In this document: in pieces, positions 17,987-27,047 of the stretch
Numbering within the stretch: position 1 is the first letter of the stretch
Layout: each line of letters opens with the position of its first letter
Assembly (NCBI RefSeq): GCF_000300195.1
Contig: NZ_AMQH01000006.1
Location: 416,393 to 480,392, forward strand
Direction of reading: 5' to 3'
DNA: 64,000 bases
Source: Clostridium tunisiense TJ
Lineage (GTDB): Bacteria > Bacillota > Clostridia > Clostridiales > Clostridiaceae
The notes under the pieces: model-generated
Database searches by the model: none
What the model was told of the DNA's origin: nothing
Seen by the model: only the letters and a program-made list of their open reading frames with translations
Position numbers and translations under genes: made by a program

Positions 17987-19002
17987 AATTGATCTAAGAA
18001 TCTCATATCACTTTCGTATAAAAGTCTTATATCATCTATTCCATACTTTAACATTGTAATCCTATCTAAGCCAAATCCAAAAGCAAAACCACTGTAAACC
18101 TCAGGGTCTATTCCACAATTTCTTAAAACATTAGGATGCACCATACCACAACCTAAAAGTTCTATCCAACCGCTACCTTTACATACTTTACAGCCTTCTC
18201 CCATGCATACAAAACAAGTAGCATCAAGTTCTGCTGAAGGCTCCGTAAATGGAAAATGATGTGGTCTGAATTTAGTTTTCATCTCATCTCCAAACATTTT
18301 TTGTGTAAACATTTCTAAAGTGCCCTTTAAGTCAGCAAAGGTAATGCCCTTATCTATAACTAAGCCTTCAATTTGATAAAATATTGGTGAGTGAGTTGCA
18401 TCCACTGCATCTGAACGGTACACTTTTCCTGGTGCTATCATTTTTATTGGTGGCTTTTGATTTTCCATAGTTCTAATTTGTATTGGAGAAGTCTGTGTTC
18501 TTAACACCATGTTATCATTAATATAAAAAGTGTCTTGTTCTCCTCTTGCTGGGTGATCCTTTGGAATATTTAAAGCCTCAAAGTTATAGTAATCATACTC
18601 TACCTCTGGTCCTTCCTCTATAGAAAAGCCCATAGATAAAAATATATCATTTATTCTTTCAAGAGTTAAATCTATAGGATGTCTTTTTCCTATAATCTGT
18701 TTTTTCCCTGGCATAGAAATATCTATAATTTCGCTCTTAAGTCTTTCCTCTTTCTCCTTGTTTTTCATATCTTCCATTTTAGCAGTTATTTCATTCTCTA
18801 AAGCTTCCCTAACCTCATTTGCTACTTTTCCTACTAGTGGTCTTTCCTCAGCAGATAACTTACCCATACCTCTTAATATTGCAGTAAGTTCTCCCTTTTT
18901 ACCTAAATACTTAACTCTAATATTTTCTAATTCTGCTTTTTCATTTACTTTGCTTAATTCTTGTAAAGCAGAAACTTTTATAGCTTCCAATTGCTCTTTC
19001 AT
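17983..19002 (-). CDS. pheS: Phenylalanyl-tRNA synthetase alpha subunit
   Basis: A 339-residue PheS, the catalytic class II subunit. It has an N-terminal coiled coil (about 1-90), motif 2 ([19 protein letters not shown]), [14 protein letters not shown] and motif 3 ([18 protein letters not shown]). A Cys pair region [17 protein letters not shown] lies within the domain. The start at 19002 is preferred: GGGAG is 8 bases upstream, while the upstream ATG at 19020 lies in front of that site. A T-box leader controls it. Confidence 0.96.
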   Translation of the reverse strand: MKEQLEAIKVSALQELSKVNEKAELENIRVKYLGKKGELTAILRGMGKLSAEERPLVGKVANEVREALENEITAKMEDMKNKEKEERLKSEIIDISMPGKKQIIGKRHPIDLTLERINDIFLSMGFSIEEGPEVEYDYYNFEALNIPKDHPARGEQDTFYINDNMVLRTQTSPIQIRTMENQKPPIKMIAPGKVYRSDAVDATHSPIFYQIEGLVIDKGITFADLKGTLEMFTQKMFGDEMKTKFRPHHFPFTEPSAELDATCFVCMGEGCKVCKGSGWIELLGCGMVHPNVLRNCGIDPEVYSGFAFGFGLDRITMLKYGIDDIRLLYESDMRFLDQF

Positions 19003-19037
19003 TTCCTTTTCTCCCTTCATAAATAATTATTTTATGT

Positions 19038-19101
19038 ATTAAGTATCTGCAACAAATAACAAGCATACTGGCTTATTTATTTTTTGAAGACACTTTACTT
19101 A
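19038..19101. repeat. Palindromic element in the pheS leader
   Basis: A copy of the family at 54340-54415: CATACTGGCTTATTTATTTT and flanking bases are nearly identical, and the left end (TTAAGTATCTG) is a degenerate inverted copy of the right. It sits between the T-box terminator and the pheS start. Confidence 0.55.
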
Positions 19102-19308
19102 AATTGTTAACAAATATAAATGATTTAGTACCTGGCTGTGTATTATTTTCATAAATAGACTTTTAGTTAAAACTTCTAATTTTAACCTTCACTAAATACC
19201 ACTGAGTATGTGAAAAGTTCTCTTTCAAAATACTCCTAAATAACATATCATCTTTAGAATTCCACTATTAAAGAAATCTTATAGATAAATCAACTTCAAG
19301 TTAACTTA

Positions 19309-19560
19309 CAAAAAAATAAAAACCGCCCCTGAAAAGGGACGGAAAATCCGCGGTACCACCCTAATTGGACTTTAAACAAAGACCCACTTAGCTTTTTTAT
19401 CGACCATTAGCCGCCAACTACTACTACTATTTCATAGTTAGAACTCAAGAGTGAACTTCAGTATATATTCCCAAAAGAAGGCTTGCAGTCTATGACCTTC
19501 TCTCCCTGATTGCTTCTACATACTTACTCTCTCTATCATAGTTTAATTTATTTATAATGT
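19309..19560 (-). promoter_or_regulatory. T-box riboswitch, tRNA-Phe responsive
   Basis: The T-box sequence AGGGTGGTACCGCG (minus strand) is at 19349-19362. A terminator follows (stem CCGTCCCT/AGGGGCGG, then TTTTTATTTTTTT). A UUC followed by A at 19455-19453 is a good candidate Phe specifier codon in stem I. Uncharged tRNA-Phe would favour the antiterminator and allow pheST transcription. Confidence 0.93.
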
Positions 19561-19651
19561 TTCATAGGCTTCTACCCTAAACTTTAAAAACTTAGAAAAA
19601 CAACTTAAATTGTTATGTAAGCAATAAGCTTAATTTAGCTCCTACAGTTAA

Positions 19652-19673
19652 AAGTTTAAAAGCTTTTAAACTT
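19652..19673. repeat. 22-bp perfect palindrome at the pheS transcription start
   Basis: AAGTTTAAAAG and its exact inverse with no loop. It begins about 10 bp downstream of the predicted start of transcription, a position typical for an operator; it could also form a 5' end hairpin. Confidence 0.5.
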
Positions 19674-19690
19674 CATAATTGTTTCTCTAT

Positions 19691-19719
19691 ATTATACATA
19701 TTTTACTCATAAATATCAA
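19691..19719 (-). promoter_or_regulatory. Sigma-A promoter of pheST
   Basis: Minus strand TTGATA, 17 bases, TATAAT. Transcription start near 19684, about 125 bases before the T-box core. Confidence 0.75.
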
Positions 19720-19742
19720 GTTATTTATAATCATCAATTTAA

Positions 19743-20531
19743 TTAACTATTTATGGATTTTTGCCTTACTCCTTCATATATCATTATTGAAGCTGCCACT
19801 GCTGCATTTAGGGATTCCGCTCCACCAGGCATTGGTATTTTAACTTTTATATCACTGATATTATAGAGTTCCTCACTTATTCCATTACCTTCATTTCCAA
19901 CAGAAATAATTAAGTTTTCATTAAAATCAATGTCATAAAAGTTATACTCTGTATCTAGGGAGCTACATACTAATTTGTATCCATTATCTTTTAGTCCCTT
20001 TGTAAAGGATAAATCCAAATCTTCTATGATTGTAATGTTAAAAATTGACCCCATGGTAGATCTTAGGGTTTTTTCATTATACAAATCCACAGTACCCTTT
20101 GTTAGGATCACCCCACTACACTCTGCCGCATGAGCGGTTCTTATAATCGTTCCCAAGTTTCCAGGATCTTGAATTTTATCTACTAAAACATAAGTTCCTT
20201 TATCTTTATGAACTTTTTTAGAATCCATTTTTACTAAAGCTAAAACTCCCTGAGGGTTATCTGTACAACTTATAGTTTTAAAAATTCCTTCAGTAACTTG
20301 AATTAGCTTTGTTTCTTTCTTAATGTGGATATCTATGAAGTACTCTTCAAACTTTGACAATGAATTTTCACTTATAAATATACTTTCAATTGAAAAGGAG
20401 GATTTTAACGCTTCCTCTAAGAATCTAAACCCTTCTATTATAAATAATCCCTTTTCATTTCTGTACTTTTTTTCCTTTAACTTTTTAGTTTCTTTAATGA
20501 GATTATTATCTTTGCTAGTTATTAGTTGCAA
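19743..20531 (-). CDS. TrmH/SpoU family RNA 2'-O-methyltransferase
   Basis: A 262-residue SpoU-class methyltransferase with an N-terminal substrate-binding domain (about 1-95) and a knotted catalytic domain. The three SpoU motifs are present: DPGNLGTIIRTAHA (motif 1), SVGNEGNGIS (motif 2) and IPMPGGAESLNAAVAASI (motif 3). It likely methylates a ribose in rRNA; the target site cannot be read from sequence. It starts 12 bp after ktrA, so it is the last gene of ktrB-ktrA-spoU. Confidence 0.92.
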   Translation of the reverse strand: MQLITSKDNNLIKETKKLKEKKYRNEKGLFIIEGFRFLEEALKSSFSIESIFISENSLSKFEEYFIDIHIKKETKLIQVTEGIFKTISCTDNPQGVLALVKMDSKKVHKDKGTYVLVDKIQDPGNLGTIIRTAHAAECSGVILTKGTVDLYNEKTLRSTMGSIFNITIIEDLDLSFTKGLKDNGYKLVCSSLDTEYNFYDIDFNENLIISVGNEGNGISEELYNISDIKVKIPMPGGAESLNAAVAASIMIYEGVRQKSINS

Positions 20532-20543
20532 AATAACCTCTCC

Positions 20544-21203
20544 TTATCTAACTAGAGTTTCTATATTGTTTAATTCCTGAGTACCACCAATTGCTACTAT
20601 AATGTCTCCTGACAGCACAACTTCATCTGGTGATGGAGAAACATCTATTTCATTGCTTCTTTTTATCGCCACTACATTTATGCCATAGGTAGCTCTAAGA
20701 TTCAACTCTATTAAGCTGCGGTTTTCCCAGTCACTTGGAGCAGCAATTTCAGCAATACTAAAATCTGGTGAAAGCTCTATATAATCCAGTATATTTGAAG
20801 AACATAGATTATGTGCAACTCTTACTCCCATGTCTCTTTCAGGGAATATAACTCTATTAGCACCTATTTTATAAAGCACCTTTGCATGTAATGCATCATT
20901 TGCTTTAGTAATTATATGCTTAACACCCATTTCCTTTACTAACAATGTAGCTAAAATACTTGCTTGAATATCGGAACCAATACTTATAATTGCCACATCA
21001 AAGTTACTAATCCCTAGTGCTCTTAGGCTATTTTCATCATTTGCATCTAATTGAACTGCATGTGTAACTCTTTCTGATATATTCTGAACTATTTCTTCAT
21101 CTGAATCCACAGCAAGAACATCATTTCCTAACCCATATAGGGTTTCCGCCACGGAAGTCCCAAATCTTCCTAATCCAATAACTATAAATTGTTTTTTCCT
21201 CAC
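20544..21203 (-). CDS. ktrA: Potassium uptake regulatory subunit KtrA (RCK protein)
   Basis: A cytoplasmic RCK/TrkA protein that binds nucleotide and gates KtrB. The N-terminal Rossmann motif is GLGRFGTSVAE with acidic VDSDEE at strand 2, and a TrkA-C domain follows from about residue 140. The GTG at 21203 is chosen: AGAAGG lies 8 bases upstream, whereas the GTG at 21212 is part of that site. Length 219 residues, close to Bacillus KtrA. It follows ktrB after a 17-bp gap. Confidence 0.93.
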   Translation of the reverse strand: MRKKQFIVIGLGRFGTSVAETLYGLGNDVLAVDSDEEIVQNISERVTHAVQLDANDENSLRALGISNFDVAIISIGSDIQASILATLLVKEMGVKHIITKANDALHAKVLYKIGANRVIFPERDMGVRVAHNLCSSNILDYIELSPDFSIAEIAAPSDWENRSLIELNLRATYGINVVAIKRSNEIDVSPSPDEVVLSGDIIVAIGGTQELNNIETLVR

Positions 21204-21220
21204 TGTTAACACCTTCTCTT

Positions 21221-22588
21221 CTATCCAACTAAAATTTTATCTTCAGGGTATCTAATAGAATTTCCCCTATCATGTTTTCGTATGGTCATAGCTACTGCTA
21301 TAGTTAGCGGACCAACTCTACCTGCATACATGGTTAATGCAACTATTACCTTTCCAAAGGTAGTAAGTTTTTGGGTTAGCCCTAAACTCAACCCTACGGT
21401 ACCAAACCCTGAAGTAGCTTCATATAAGTAATACTCAAAAGGCATGCCACTTCCTCTTTCTGTAAAGGACAATATCATTGTTACGGCAAATACAATACCT
21501 AATCCTATAATAGTTACAGCAAGTGCCTTATAAACTATATCTTTGCTTACTCTTCTTTTAAAGTATTCTGTATCTTCTCTTCCTCTTATAACCGATACCA
21601 CTGTCATTAATAAAATACCAAAGGTAGAGGTCTTAATTCCTCCGGCTGTAGACCCTGGTGAACCACCTATGAACATGAGTATAATAGTTAAAAGAATTGA
21701 TGCTGAAGTCATGGACGAAAGGTTTATCGAGTTAACCCCTGCAGTTCTTGGGGTTATAGAAGCCAAAATTGAGGATAACACTTTTCCTTTCAAACTCATA
21801 GGCTGCATAGTTCCAGGATTGCTATATTCAAATATAAAAAATAATACAGCCCCAGACACAATTAAGATAGCTGTCATTGATATTACTACCTTTGAATGAA
21901 GCGAAAACCTTTTTATCTTTTTATAATGGTATATTTCATCCCAAACAATGAATCCTAGCCCTCCAATTGCAATTAAAGAAGAGGTAGTTAATATTACAAC
22001 TGAGTTGTTATAATACTCAGTTAAACTTTTAAATTCTCCCATTACATCAAAACCTGCATTGCAGAAAAATGAAACCGCATGAAATATACTATAATATATT
22101 CCTTTTGCAATTCCAAAATCAGGTATAAATTGGGTTGAGAATAAAATAGCACCTGCTAACTCTACAGAAAATGTAAAGGCCAAGATATATTTTACTAGTT
22201 TAACCACACCTTGCAAGGAATTTAAATTAAGGGATTCCTGCATTACTAATCTTTCTCTTAATGTAATTTTTTTACCAATAATTAATGAAACTAAAGTGGC
22301 AAAGGACATAAATCCTAATCCCCCAATTTGTATTAGCATCATGATTACTGTTTTTCCAAAATAAGTCCAATGCGTTCCTGTATCTACAGTTACTAATCCT
22401 GTTACACAAACCGCTGATGTAGCAGTAAAAAGACAATCTATAAAGGGTGTAAACTCCCCACTTACAGCAGATATTGGTAAAGTTAGTATAGTTGCTCCAA
22501 TTAAAATTGTTAAGGCAAATCCAATTACCACTATCTGAACAGGAGTAAATTTAAACTTTCTTAGACTATCTTTTAGTTTAATTTCCAA
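21221..22588 (-). CDS. ktrB: Potassium transporter KtrB
   Basis: The membrane subunit of the KtrAB potassium channel-like transporter, with four pore-loop repeats. The filter glycines are seen in VCVTGLVTVD, FCNAGFDVMG, ITPRTAGVNS/GGSPGSTAGG and SGFGTVGLSLG. Helices cover almost the whole chain, 455 residues. The start is set at a TTG (22588) with AGAGGTG six bases upstream; the in-frame GTG at 22597 overlaps that site. First gene of ktrB-ktrA-spoU. Confidence 0.93.
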   Translation of the reverse strand: MEIKLKDSLRKFKFTPVQIVVIGFALTILIGATILTLPISAVSGEFTPFIDCLFTATSAVCVTGLVTVDTGTHWTYFGKTVIMMLIQIGGLGFMSFATLVSLIIGKKITLRERLVMQESLNLNSLQGVVKLVKYILAFTFSVELAGAILFSTQFIPDFGIAKGIYYSIFHAVSFFCNAGFDVMGEFKSLTEYYNNSVVILTTSSLIAIGGLGFIVWDEIYHYKKIKRFSLHSKVVISMTAILIVSGAVLFFIFEYSNPGTMQPMSLKGKVLSSILASITPRTAGVNSINLSSMTSASILLTIILMFIGGSPGSTAGGIKTSTFGILLMTVVSVIRGREDTEYFKRRVSKDIVYKALAVTIIGLGIVFAVTMILSFTERGSGMPFEYYLYEATSGFGTVGLSLGLTQKLTTFGKVIVALTMYAGRVGPLTIAVAMTIRKHDRGNSIRYPEDKILVG

Positions 22589-22824
22589 AGAAAACACCTC
22601 TAATCATTCCTAATGTCTAAAGTATATAACTAATATATACCTGTTATTTACAATTGTACATAGGCTTTATTAAATTTAACAAACTTAACAATACTTATAA
22701 TGTATGTAAATCTATTTTAAAATTTGTTTACTTAACTTTCTAAATTGAACTAGTATTTACTAGTTTAATTAAGCCTTTTTTCCTATTGTAAAATTAGTAT
22801 TTCCAAAAAAAAATTATATAAAGC

Positions 22825-22850
22825 AAAAATGCAGCCAAAGGCTACATTTT
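22825..22850 (-). terminator. Terminator of infC-rpmI-rplT
   Basis: AAAATGTAGCC / GGCTGCATTTTT on the minus strand with a 3-base loop and a T-run. It lies 31 bp after rplT. Confidence 0.75.
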
Positions 22851-22881
22851 ATGTATATATAACTAATTATTTTATTATATA

Positions 22882-23241
22882 TTAAGCTTGTAATTGCTTC
22901 TTAGCTACTTCAACTAATTCAGCAAATGCTTTTGGATCATTTATAGCTATTTCAGAAAGCATTTTTCTGTTGATATCTATTCCAGCAAGTTTCATTCCAT
23001 TCATGAATCTTGAGTATGAAAGACCGTTTAGTCTAGTACCAGCATTAATTCTAGCTATCCATAGTTTTCTGAAGTCTCTCTTTTTTAATTTTCTTCCAAC
23101 ATAAGCATTTCTTAGTGCTCTTATAACTGACTCATTAGCAGTTTTAAATAACTTGCTTTTTCCACCGTAGTATCCTTTTGCAAGTTTTAATATTTTTTTA
23201 TGTTTTTTACGAGCGTTGATTGCTCTCTTTACTCTTGCCAT
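22882..23241 (-). CDS. rplT: Ribosomal protein L20 (bL20)
   Basis: A 119-residue L20 with the typical basic N-terminus ([19 protein letters not shown]) and the [15 protein letters not shown] segment. An early 23S rRNA-binding protein of the large subunit; in Firmicutes it also represses its own operon by binding the leader upstream of infC. Last gene of the operon, 27 bp after rpmI. Confidence 0.98.
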   Translation of the reverse strand: MARVKRAINARKKHKKILKLAKGYYGGKSKLFKTANESVIRALRNAYVGRKLKKRDFRKLWIARINAGTRLNGLSYSRFMNGMKLAGIDINRKMLSEIAINDPKAFAELVEVAKKQLQA

Positions 23242-23268
23242 TTATCATTACCTCCTAGACAATTCCTA

Positions 23269-23466
23269 TTATAAGTATGGTAGTAATTTTTTCATTACTT
23301 TTTCTTGAGAAGCTGAAACATATCCTGTTTTTCTAAGGTTTCTCTTAGTTTTTGAGCTTTTCTTAGTTAATATATGGCGTTTGAAAGCTTTCGCTCTTTT
23401 TAACTTACCTGTTCCTGTCTTCTTGAATCTTTTAGCTGCACCTCTATGAGTTTTCATTTTTGGCAT
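23269..23466 (-). CDS. rpmI: Ribosomal protein L35 (bL35)
   Basis: A 65-residue, very basic protein with the L35 pattern [21 protein letters not shown] structural component of the 50S subunit. It lies between infC and rplT, the universal order in Firmicutes. Confidence 0.98.
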   Translation of the reverse strand: MPKMKTHRGAAKRFKKTGTGKLKRAKAFKRHILTKKSSKTKRNLRKTGYVSASQEKVMKKLLPYL

Positions 23467-23485
23467 AATAAAGTCCTCCTCTCAG

Positions 23486-24004
23486 TTATGCTCTTTTTGG
23501 AGCTAATATCATTATCATATTTCTACCTTCTTGTCTTGCTGGCTTTTCTACTATGAAAATATCGCCAATTTTTTCAACAAAAAGATCTAATATCTTACGT
23601 CCCACATGTGAGTTTTCAATTTCTCTTCCTCTAAATCTCACAGTAATTTTAACTTTGTCTCCATCTGTTAAAAATTTCTTTGCATTATTCGCTTTAATTT
23701 CAATATCATGCTCTTCAATTGTAGCACTCAATCTAATTTCTTTAATTGTAATAACCTTTTGCTTTTTCTTAGCTTCCTTATCCTTCTTCTGTTGCTCATA
23801 AATGAATTTTCCAAAATCCATTATTTTGCAAACTGGTGGAGCTGCATTTGGTGATATTGCAACTAAATCAAGCTCTTTTTCTTCTGCCATCTTAAGTGCT
23901 TCTTTTGTTGGAAGAATTCCAAGTGGTTCTCCATCAGCACCGATAACTCTAATCTCTTTTTCTCTTATTTCTTCATTCATCATGAAGTCTTTATTTTTGC
24001 TAAT
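23486..24004 (-). CDS. infC: Translation initiation factor IF-3 with AUU start
   Basis: 172 residues. Binds the 30S subunit, prevents premature 50S joining and checks start-codon selection. The N-domain ([20 protein letters not shown]), basic linker ([15 protein letters not shown]) and C-domain ([20 protein letters not shown]) are all present. The start is placed at ATT 24004: GGAGG lies 8 bases upstream, and the protein then begins with [13 protein letters not shown], aligning with Bacillus IF-3. The GTG at 24013 is inside the Shine-Dalgarno. An AUU start in infC is the classical autoregulation by IF-3 itself. Upstream lies an L20-type leader with terminator. Confidence 0.95.
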   Translation of the reverse strand: MSKNKDFMMNEEIREKEIRVIGADGEPLGILPTKEALKMAEEKELDLVAISPNAAPPVCKIMDFGKFIYEQQKKDKEAKKKQKVITIKEIRLSATIEEHDIEIKANNAKKFLTDGDKVKITVRFRGREIENSHVGRKILDLFVEKIGDIFIVEKPARQEGRNMIMILAPKRA

Positions 24005-24041
24005 AACATTCACCTCCAGGTGTATTTAGAAAAATATATAA

Positions 24042-24178
24042 AATAAAAAGGACGACAAACGCCGTCCAATTGTTACTTTTTAACAAATTCATCCTTAACC
24101 TTACTAGCATAACTGTAAGGTGAGAAACGGCAGTTCCTACTTAAATCATTCAATATTATGTTTAATTTTTTCTCAACA
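24042..24178 (-). promoter_or_regulatory. L20-type leader and attenuator of the infC operon
   Basis: A structured leader of about 137 nt ends in a terminator GGACGGC/GTCGTCC followed by TTTTTATTTT at 24042-24067. Position and sequence (GGAACTGCCGTTTCTCACC) fit the Firmicute L20 leader, where L20 binding promotes termination. Confidence 0.82.
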
Positions 24179-24184
24179 AAGGTA

Positions 24185-24213
24185 ATTATACTACTATATT
24201 ACTCCAATGTCAA
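24185..24213 (-). promoter_or_regulatory. Sigma-A promoter of infC-rpmI-rplT
   Basis: Minus strand TTGACA, 17 bases, TATAAT: a consensus promoter just after the ytxC stop codon. Confidence 0.88.
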
Positions 24214-24225
24214 CAGTGCTTTAAT

Positions 24226-25125
24226 CTAAATCTTAGCTTTACTTCTTAAGGCTTCGCACTGTTTGCAATCATTACAGTAACTCACCCTATTCTCAAATAC
24301 ATTTTTTATAGTTTCAATTAGTTCTTTGTTAATACAGTTATGAACTGAGTGTATGATAACTCTTTGTGGCGCTGTTGTTATAAGACCACTTATTATCAAA
24401 TCTTCTGAAGTTACCTTAGCAGTATACTTTGTTTCATACAATTCGTCAATTATATTATTTAATATATCATTGCCAAATTCATCCTTAACAATATAGTCTC
24501 CTTTTTCATCTATCATTATATGAACTTCCTGAAGCTTACTCTCCTGAACCTCAACAAAGTACTTTAATAATTTGATAAATTCGTTATACTCCTTTTCAAC
24601 CATGTATTTTTCTACCACTTTTTCAACGATACTTTCTAAGTCTTCTTTAAAATCTTTCATTCGAAAAGTTAATAAACCTTGCACATTCACTTCATTATTT
24701 TCTTCCAAGCACTGCACAATCTTTTCAATAACATTGTTCTTCCTATTCATAAAATATATTACTGTCTCATCTACTTTTTCATCTTCATCCCTTAAGGCCC
24801 TATAAACCATTTCCTTTAAGGCTTTTATATCATCAAATTTCAAAAAAGGAAAGCTCTGTGTTAATAATTTCCCTATGTTATTCTTATAGAATTCATCTAT
24901 TATTACCTTATATAGCACATTCCCCACATGTAAATTTATTAACTTTATTATCTTATTATCATATTTTTTATCATCACACTGTATCTTTATTAACTGTTTT
25001 CCCTGTTCAAAACTTGCTGACATATCTAAGGTTACATTCTTCTTGTTAAAATATGTTATCATATCCTTAATATCTTCTACCATATAATCTCTATTACTAT
25101 TATCTATTAATTCCAATAGTAGCAT
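24226..25125 (-). CDS. ytxC: YtxC-like sporulation protein
   Basis: About 299 residues, cytoplasmic, matching the YtxC family (conserved in spore formers and commonly found upstream of thrS-infC). The C-terminus has a Cys cluster CNDCKQCEAL and the TTAPQRVIIHS segment. The start is set to the ATG at 25125, which has AGGGGTG 6 bases upstream; the GTG at 25134 overlaps the site. Its precise role in sporulation is unknown. thrS, often the next gene in clostridia, is absent here. Confidence 0.75.
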   Translation of the reverse strand: MLLLELIDNSNRDYMVEDIKDMITYFNKKNVTLDMSASFEQGKQLIKIQCDDKKYDNKIIKLINLHVGNVLYKVIIDEFYKNNIGKLLTQSFPFLKFDDIKALKEMVYRALRDEDEKVDETVIYFMNRKNNVIEKIVQCLEENNEVNVQGLLTFRMKDFKEDLESIVEKVVEKYMVEKEYNEFIKLLKYFVEVQESKLQEVHIMIDEKGDYIVKDEFGNDILNNIIDELYETKYTAKVTSEDLIISGLITTAPQRVIIHSVHNCINKELIETIKNVFENRVSYCNDCKQCEALRSKAKI

Positions 25126-25434
25126 GTAGTTCACCCCTTTTTACCCACCTTAGTGGATTTTATCCTTTGAACTTCTTTCAAGCTATAATCAAATTTAACT
25201 TTAAGAATGTTACTTAAACATTTTTTAATATATGATTTAACCTATTTTATATTTTATTATGTGTTTTAATAAAATGTATATTCATTATATTGAAAACAAT
25301 TGTCGACAGTGCCATAATAATATGTGGAGCAATTTGTAGAAAATTATTTTTTATGATAATAATGGTAACTTTGCGCAAAATACACTTAGATTAATTACTT
25401 AAGGAAGCAAAAATTACTGAAGGAAGTGAAATTA
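25126..25434. other. Intergenic region between divergent genes
   Basis: No gene seen. Two Shine-Dalgarno-like motifs (AAGGAAG at 25400 and AGGAAG at 25421) occur in front of the next gene; only the second is well placed. Confidence 0.35.
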
Positions 25435-26130
25435 TTGAAATATGCCTTTGTAGATTATAGAATTTCTCGCCAAGAAAAACATAGCTTAGAAACCTTAGGT
25501 TGCACTGTGATAATTTGCCCTCCTTCAGCTTTGCTATATCCAGCTATTTGTGGTCATCCAGATATTCTTATACATTTGCTTAATGATAATAAGATCCTTG
25601 TTCATAAGGATATTGATGAAAGTTTTATACAACTATTAAAAAAAATAAATTTAGACATTGAATACACTGTTAACTCTTTAGGTAAGAGTTATCCTTATGA
25701 TATATGTTTAAATGCCGTTAGCTTAAAGGACTATTTTATTCACAACTTGAATTTTACTGATAAAACTCTTTTAGCTAATTTTTCCTCAAAAAAACTTATA
25801 ACTGTAAAACAAGGCTATACCAAATGCTCTACTGCAATAATAAATGATAATGCTATTATAACTTCTGACTTATCCATAGCTAAAGCCCTTGAAAAAGAAC
25901 CTATTGACGTTCTTTTATTGCCCCCTGGTGATATACTTCTTCCAGGCCTTAATTATGGTTTCATAGGCGGAACCTGTGGAAAGTTAAAGGATACTATAGT
26001 TTTTTACGGAACCTTGGAGAAATATAAATACGGAAGTTTAGTATTAGATTTTTTGCATAAGCATAAAGTGAAGCCTTTTTATCTAAGTGATAGCCCCTTA
26101 GTAGATAGAGGTAGTATATTTTTCCTATAA
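25435..26130 (+). CDS. Conserved hypothetical protein, DUF6873-like (GME fold predicted)
   Basis: A 231-residue cytoplasmic protein seen in clostridia. From memory it resembles the DUF6873 family, predicted to have the guanidino-group-modifying enzyme (GME, arginine deiminase/amidinotransferase-like) fold. Visible in support: repeated short strands, KCSTAIINDNAIITSD near the middle and GFIGGTCGKL, with cysteines that could be nucleophiles. Classical GME catalytic triads cannot be assigned by eye. TTG start at 25435 with AAGGAAG 8 bases upstream; the GTG at 25426 overlaps that site. Single gene with its own terminator. Confidence 0.65.
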   Translation: MKYAFVDYRISRQEKHSLETLGCTVIICPPSALLYPAICGHPDILIHLLNDNKILVHKDIDESFIQLLKKINLDIEYTVNSLGKSYPYDICLNAVSLKDYFIHNLNFTDKTLLANFSSKKLITVKQGYTKCSTAIINDNAIITSDLSIAKALEKEPIDVLLLPPGDILLPGLNYGFIGGTCGKLKDTIVFYGTLEKYKYGSLVLDFLHKHKVKPFYLSDSPLVDRGSIFFL

Positions 26131-26178
26131 AAAACCTTGCCAAAAGATGATCAGTCTCTTTTAGCAAGGTTTTCTTTA
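26131..26178 (+). terminator. Terminator of the DUF6873-like gene
   Basis: AAAACCTTGC / GCAAGGTTTT with an inner AAAAGA/TCTTTT stem, then CTTTAT. It begins right at the stop codon. Confidence 0.8.
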
Positions 26179-26251
26179 TAATATAGAATTTAGTGCTACT
26201 TATTATAATTTTTTAACAACTTATCATGTGAGAATCACTGTATTAAAAACT

Positions 26252-26285
26252 ACAAAAAACAAAAAAAACATTGCTAATGCAATGC
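26252..26285 (-). terminator. Terminator of the tRNA cluster
   Basis: GCATTGC / GCAATGT with a 4-base loop and eight T on the minus strand, just after tRNA-Cys. Confidence 0.8.
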
Positions 26286-26290
26286 TTTTT

Positions 26291-26364
26291 TGGAGGCGCC
26301 ACCCAGATTTGAACTGGGGATAAAGGCTTTGCAGGCCTCTGCCTTACCACTTGGCTATGGCGCC
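26291..26364 (-). tRNA. tRNA-Cys (GCA)
   Basis: Acceptor GGCGCCA/TGGCGCC, anticodon GCA in CTGCAAA, T-loop TTCAAAT, CCA encoded. Last of five tRNAs in one transcript. Confidence 0.96.
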
Positions 26365-26367
26365 ACA

Positions 26368-26442
26368 TGGAGCGGAAGACGAGATTCGAACTCGCGACGT
26401 TCACCTTGGCAAGGTGACGCTCTACCACTGAGCCACTCCCGC
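26368..26442 (-). tRNA. tRNA-Gly (GCC)
   Basis: Acceptor GCGGGAG with near-complementary 3' CTTCCGC, anticodon GCC in TTGCCAA, T-loop TTCGAAT, CCA encoded. Three bases from tRNA-Cys. Confidence 0.96.
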
Positions 26443-26448
26443 ACATGT

Positions 26449-26524
<76 letters not shown>

Positions 26525-26541
26525 TTGTTTTATTAAATTAA

Positions 26542-26618
26542 TGGCGACCCAGAAGGGACTCGAACCCTCGACCTCCGGCGTGACAGGCCGGCACTCTAAC
26601 CAACTGAGCCACTGGGCC
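26542..26618 (-). tRNA. tRNA-Asp (GTC)
   Basis: Acceptor GGCCCAG/CTGGGTC, anticodon GTC in CTGTCAC, T-loop TTCGAGT, CCA encoded. Confidence 0.96.
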
Positions 26619-26623
26619 ATATA

Positions 26624-26699
26624 TGGTGGTCGCAACAGGGATCGAACCTGTGACCCTCTGCTTGTAAGGCAGATGCTCTCCCAGCTGAGCTATGCGACC
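26624..26699 (-). tRNA. tRNA-Val (TAC)
   Basis: Acceptor GGTCGCA/TGCGACC, anticodon TAC in CTTACAA, T-loop TTCGATC, CCA encoded. First of the cluster, and presumably a tRNA read by the valS T-box. Confidence 0.96.
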
Positions 26700-26718
26700 A
26701 ATTCTTCCAACATGTATT

Positions 26719-26747
26719 ATTATAATACTTAATTAATATTGTGTCAA
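26719..26747 (-). promoter_or_regulatory. Sigma-A promoter of the tRNA cluster
   Basis: Minus strand TTGACA, 17 bases, TATAAT: exact consensus, as expected for stable RNA. Transcription start is a few bases before tRNA-Val. Confidence 0.9.
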
Positions 26748-26954
26748 CAGTTTTTTTATTACCTTAAACTGTTCCGTGGCACATATATAATATACAAAAC
26801 TTACACTCCTCTGTCAACAATTATTTCAACTATTTTCCTAAAATATCATGCAATCTCTTTTATTTTCTACTAAATACTCAAATTTACTCAATAGCATCTT
26901 TTTTTGCACCTCTAGTGAACTACCACCCCTCATTTTCACCAACTTATATATAAA

Positions 26955-26998
26955 AATAAGCCCTATTGATAACACCACAGCTACCAATAGAACTTATT
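26955..26998 (-). terminator. Terminator of hslO
   Basis: AATAAG..CTATTG / CAATAG..CTTATT, then TTTATATA on the minus strand. Between it and the tRNA promoter (26748-26954) I see no gene. Confidence 0.65.
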
Positions 26999-27047
26999 AA
27001 GCTAAAATTATTTAAAGTAAATAATAGTTAACTATTTTAAAGGTTTC

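Noticed and set aside
24205..24230. thrS between ytxC and infC, as in some clostridia
   Set aside because: The gap holds only the infC promoter and leader; thrS is elsewhere or absent.
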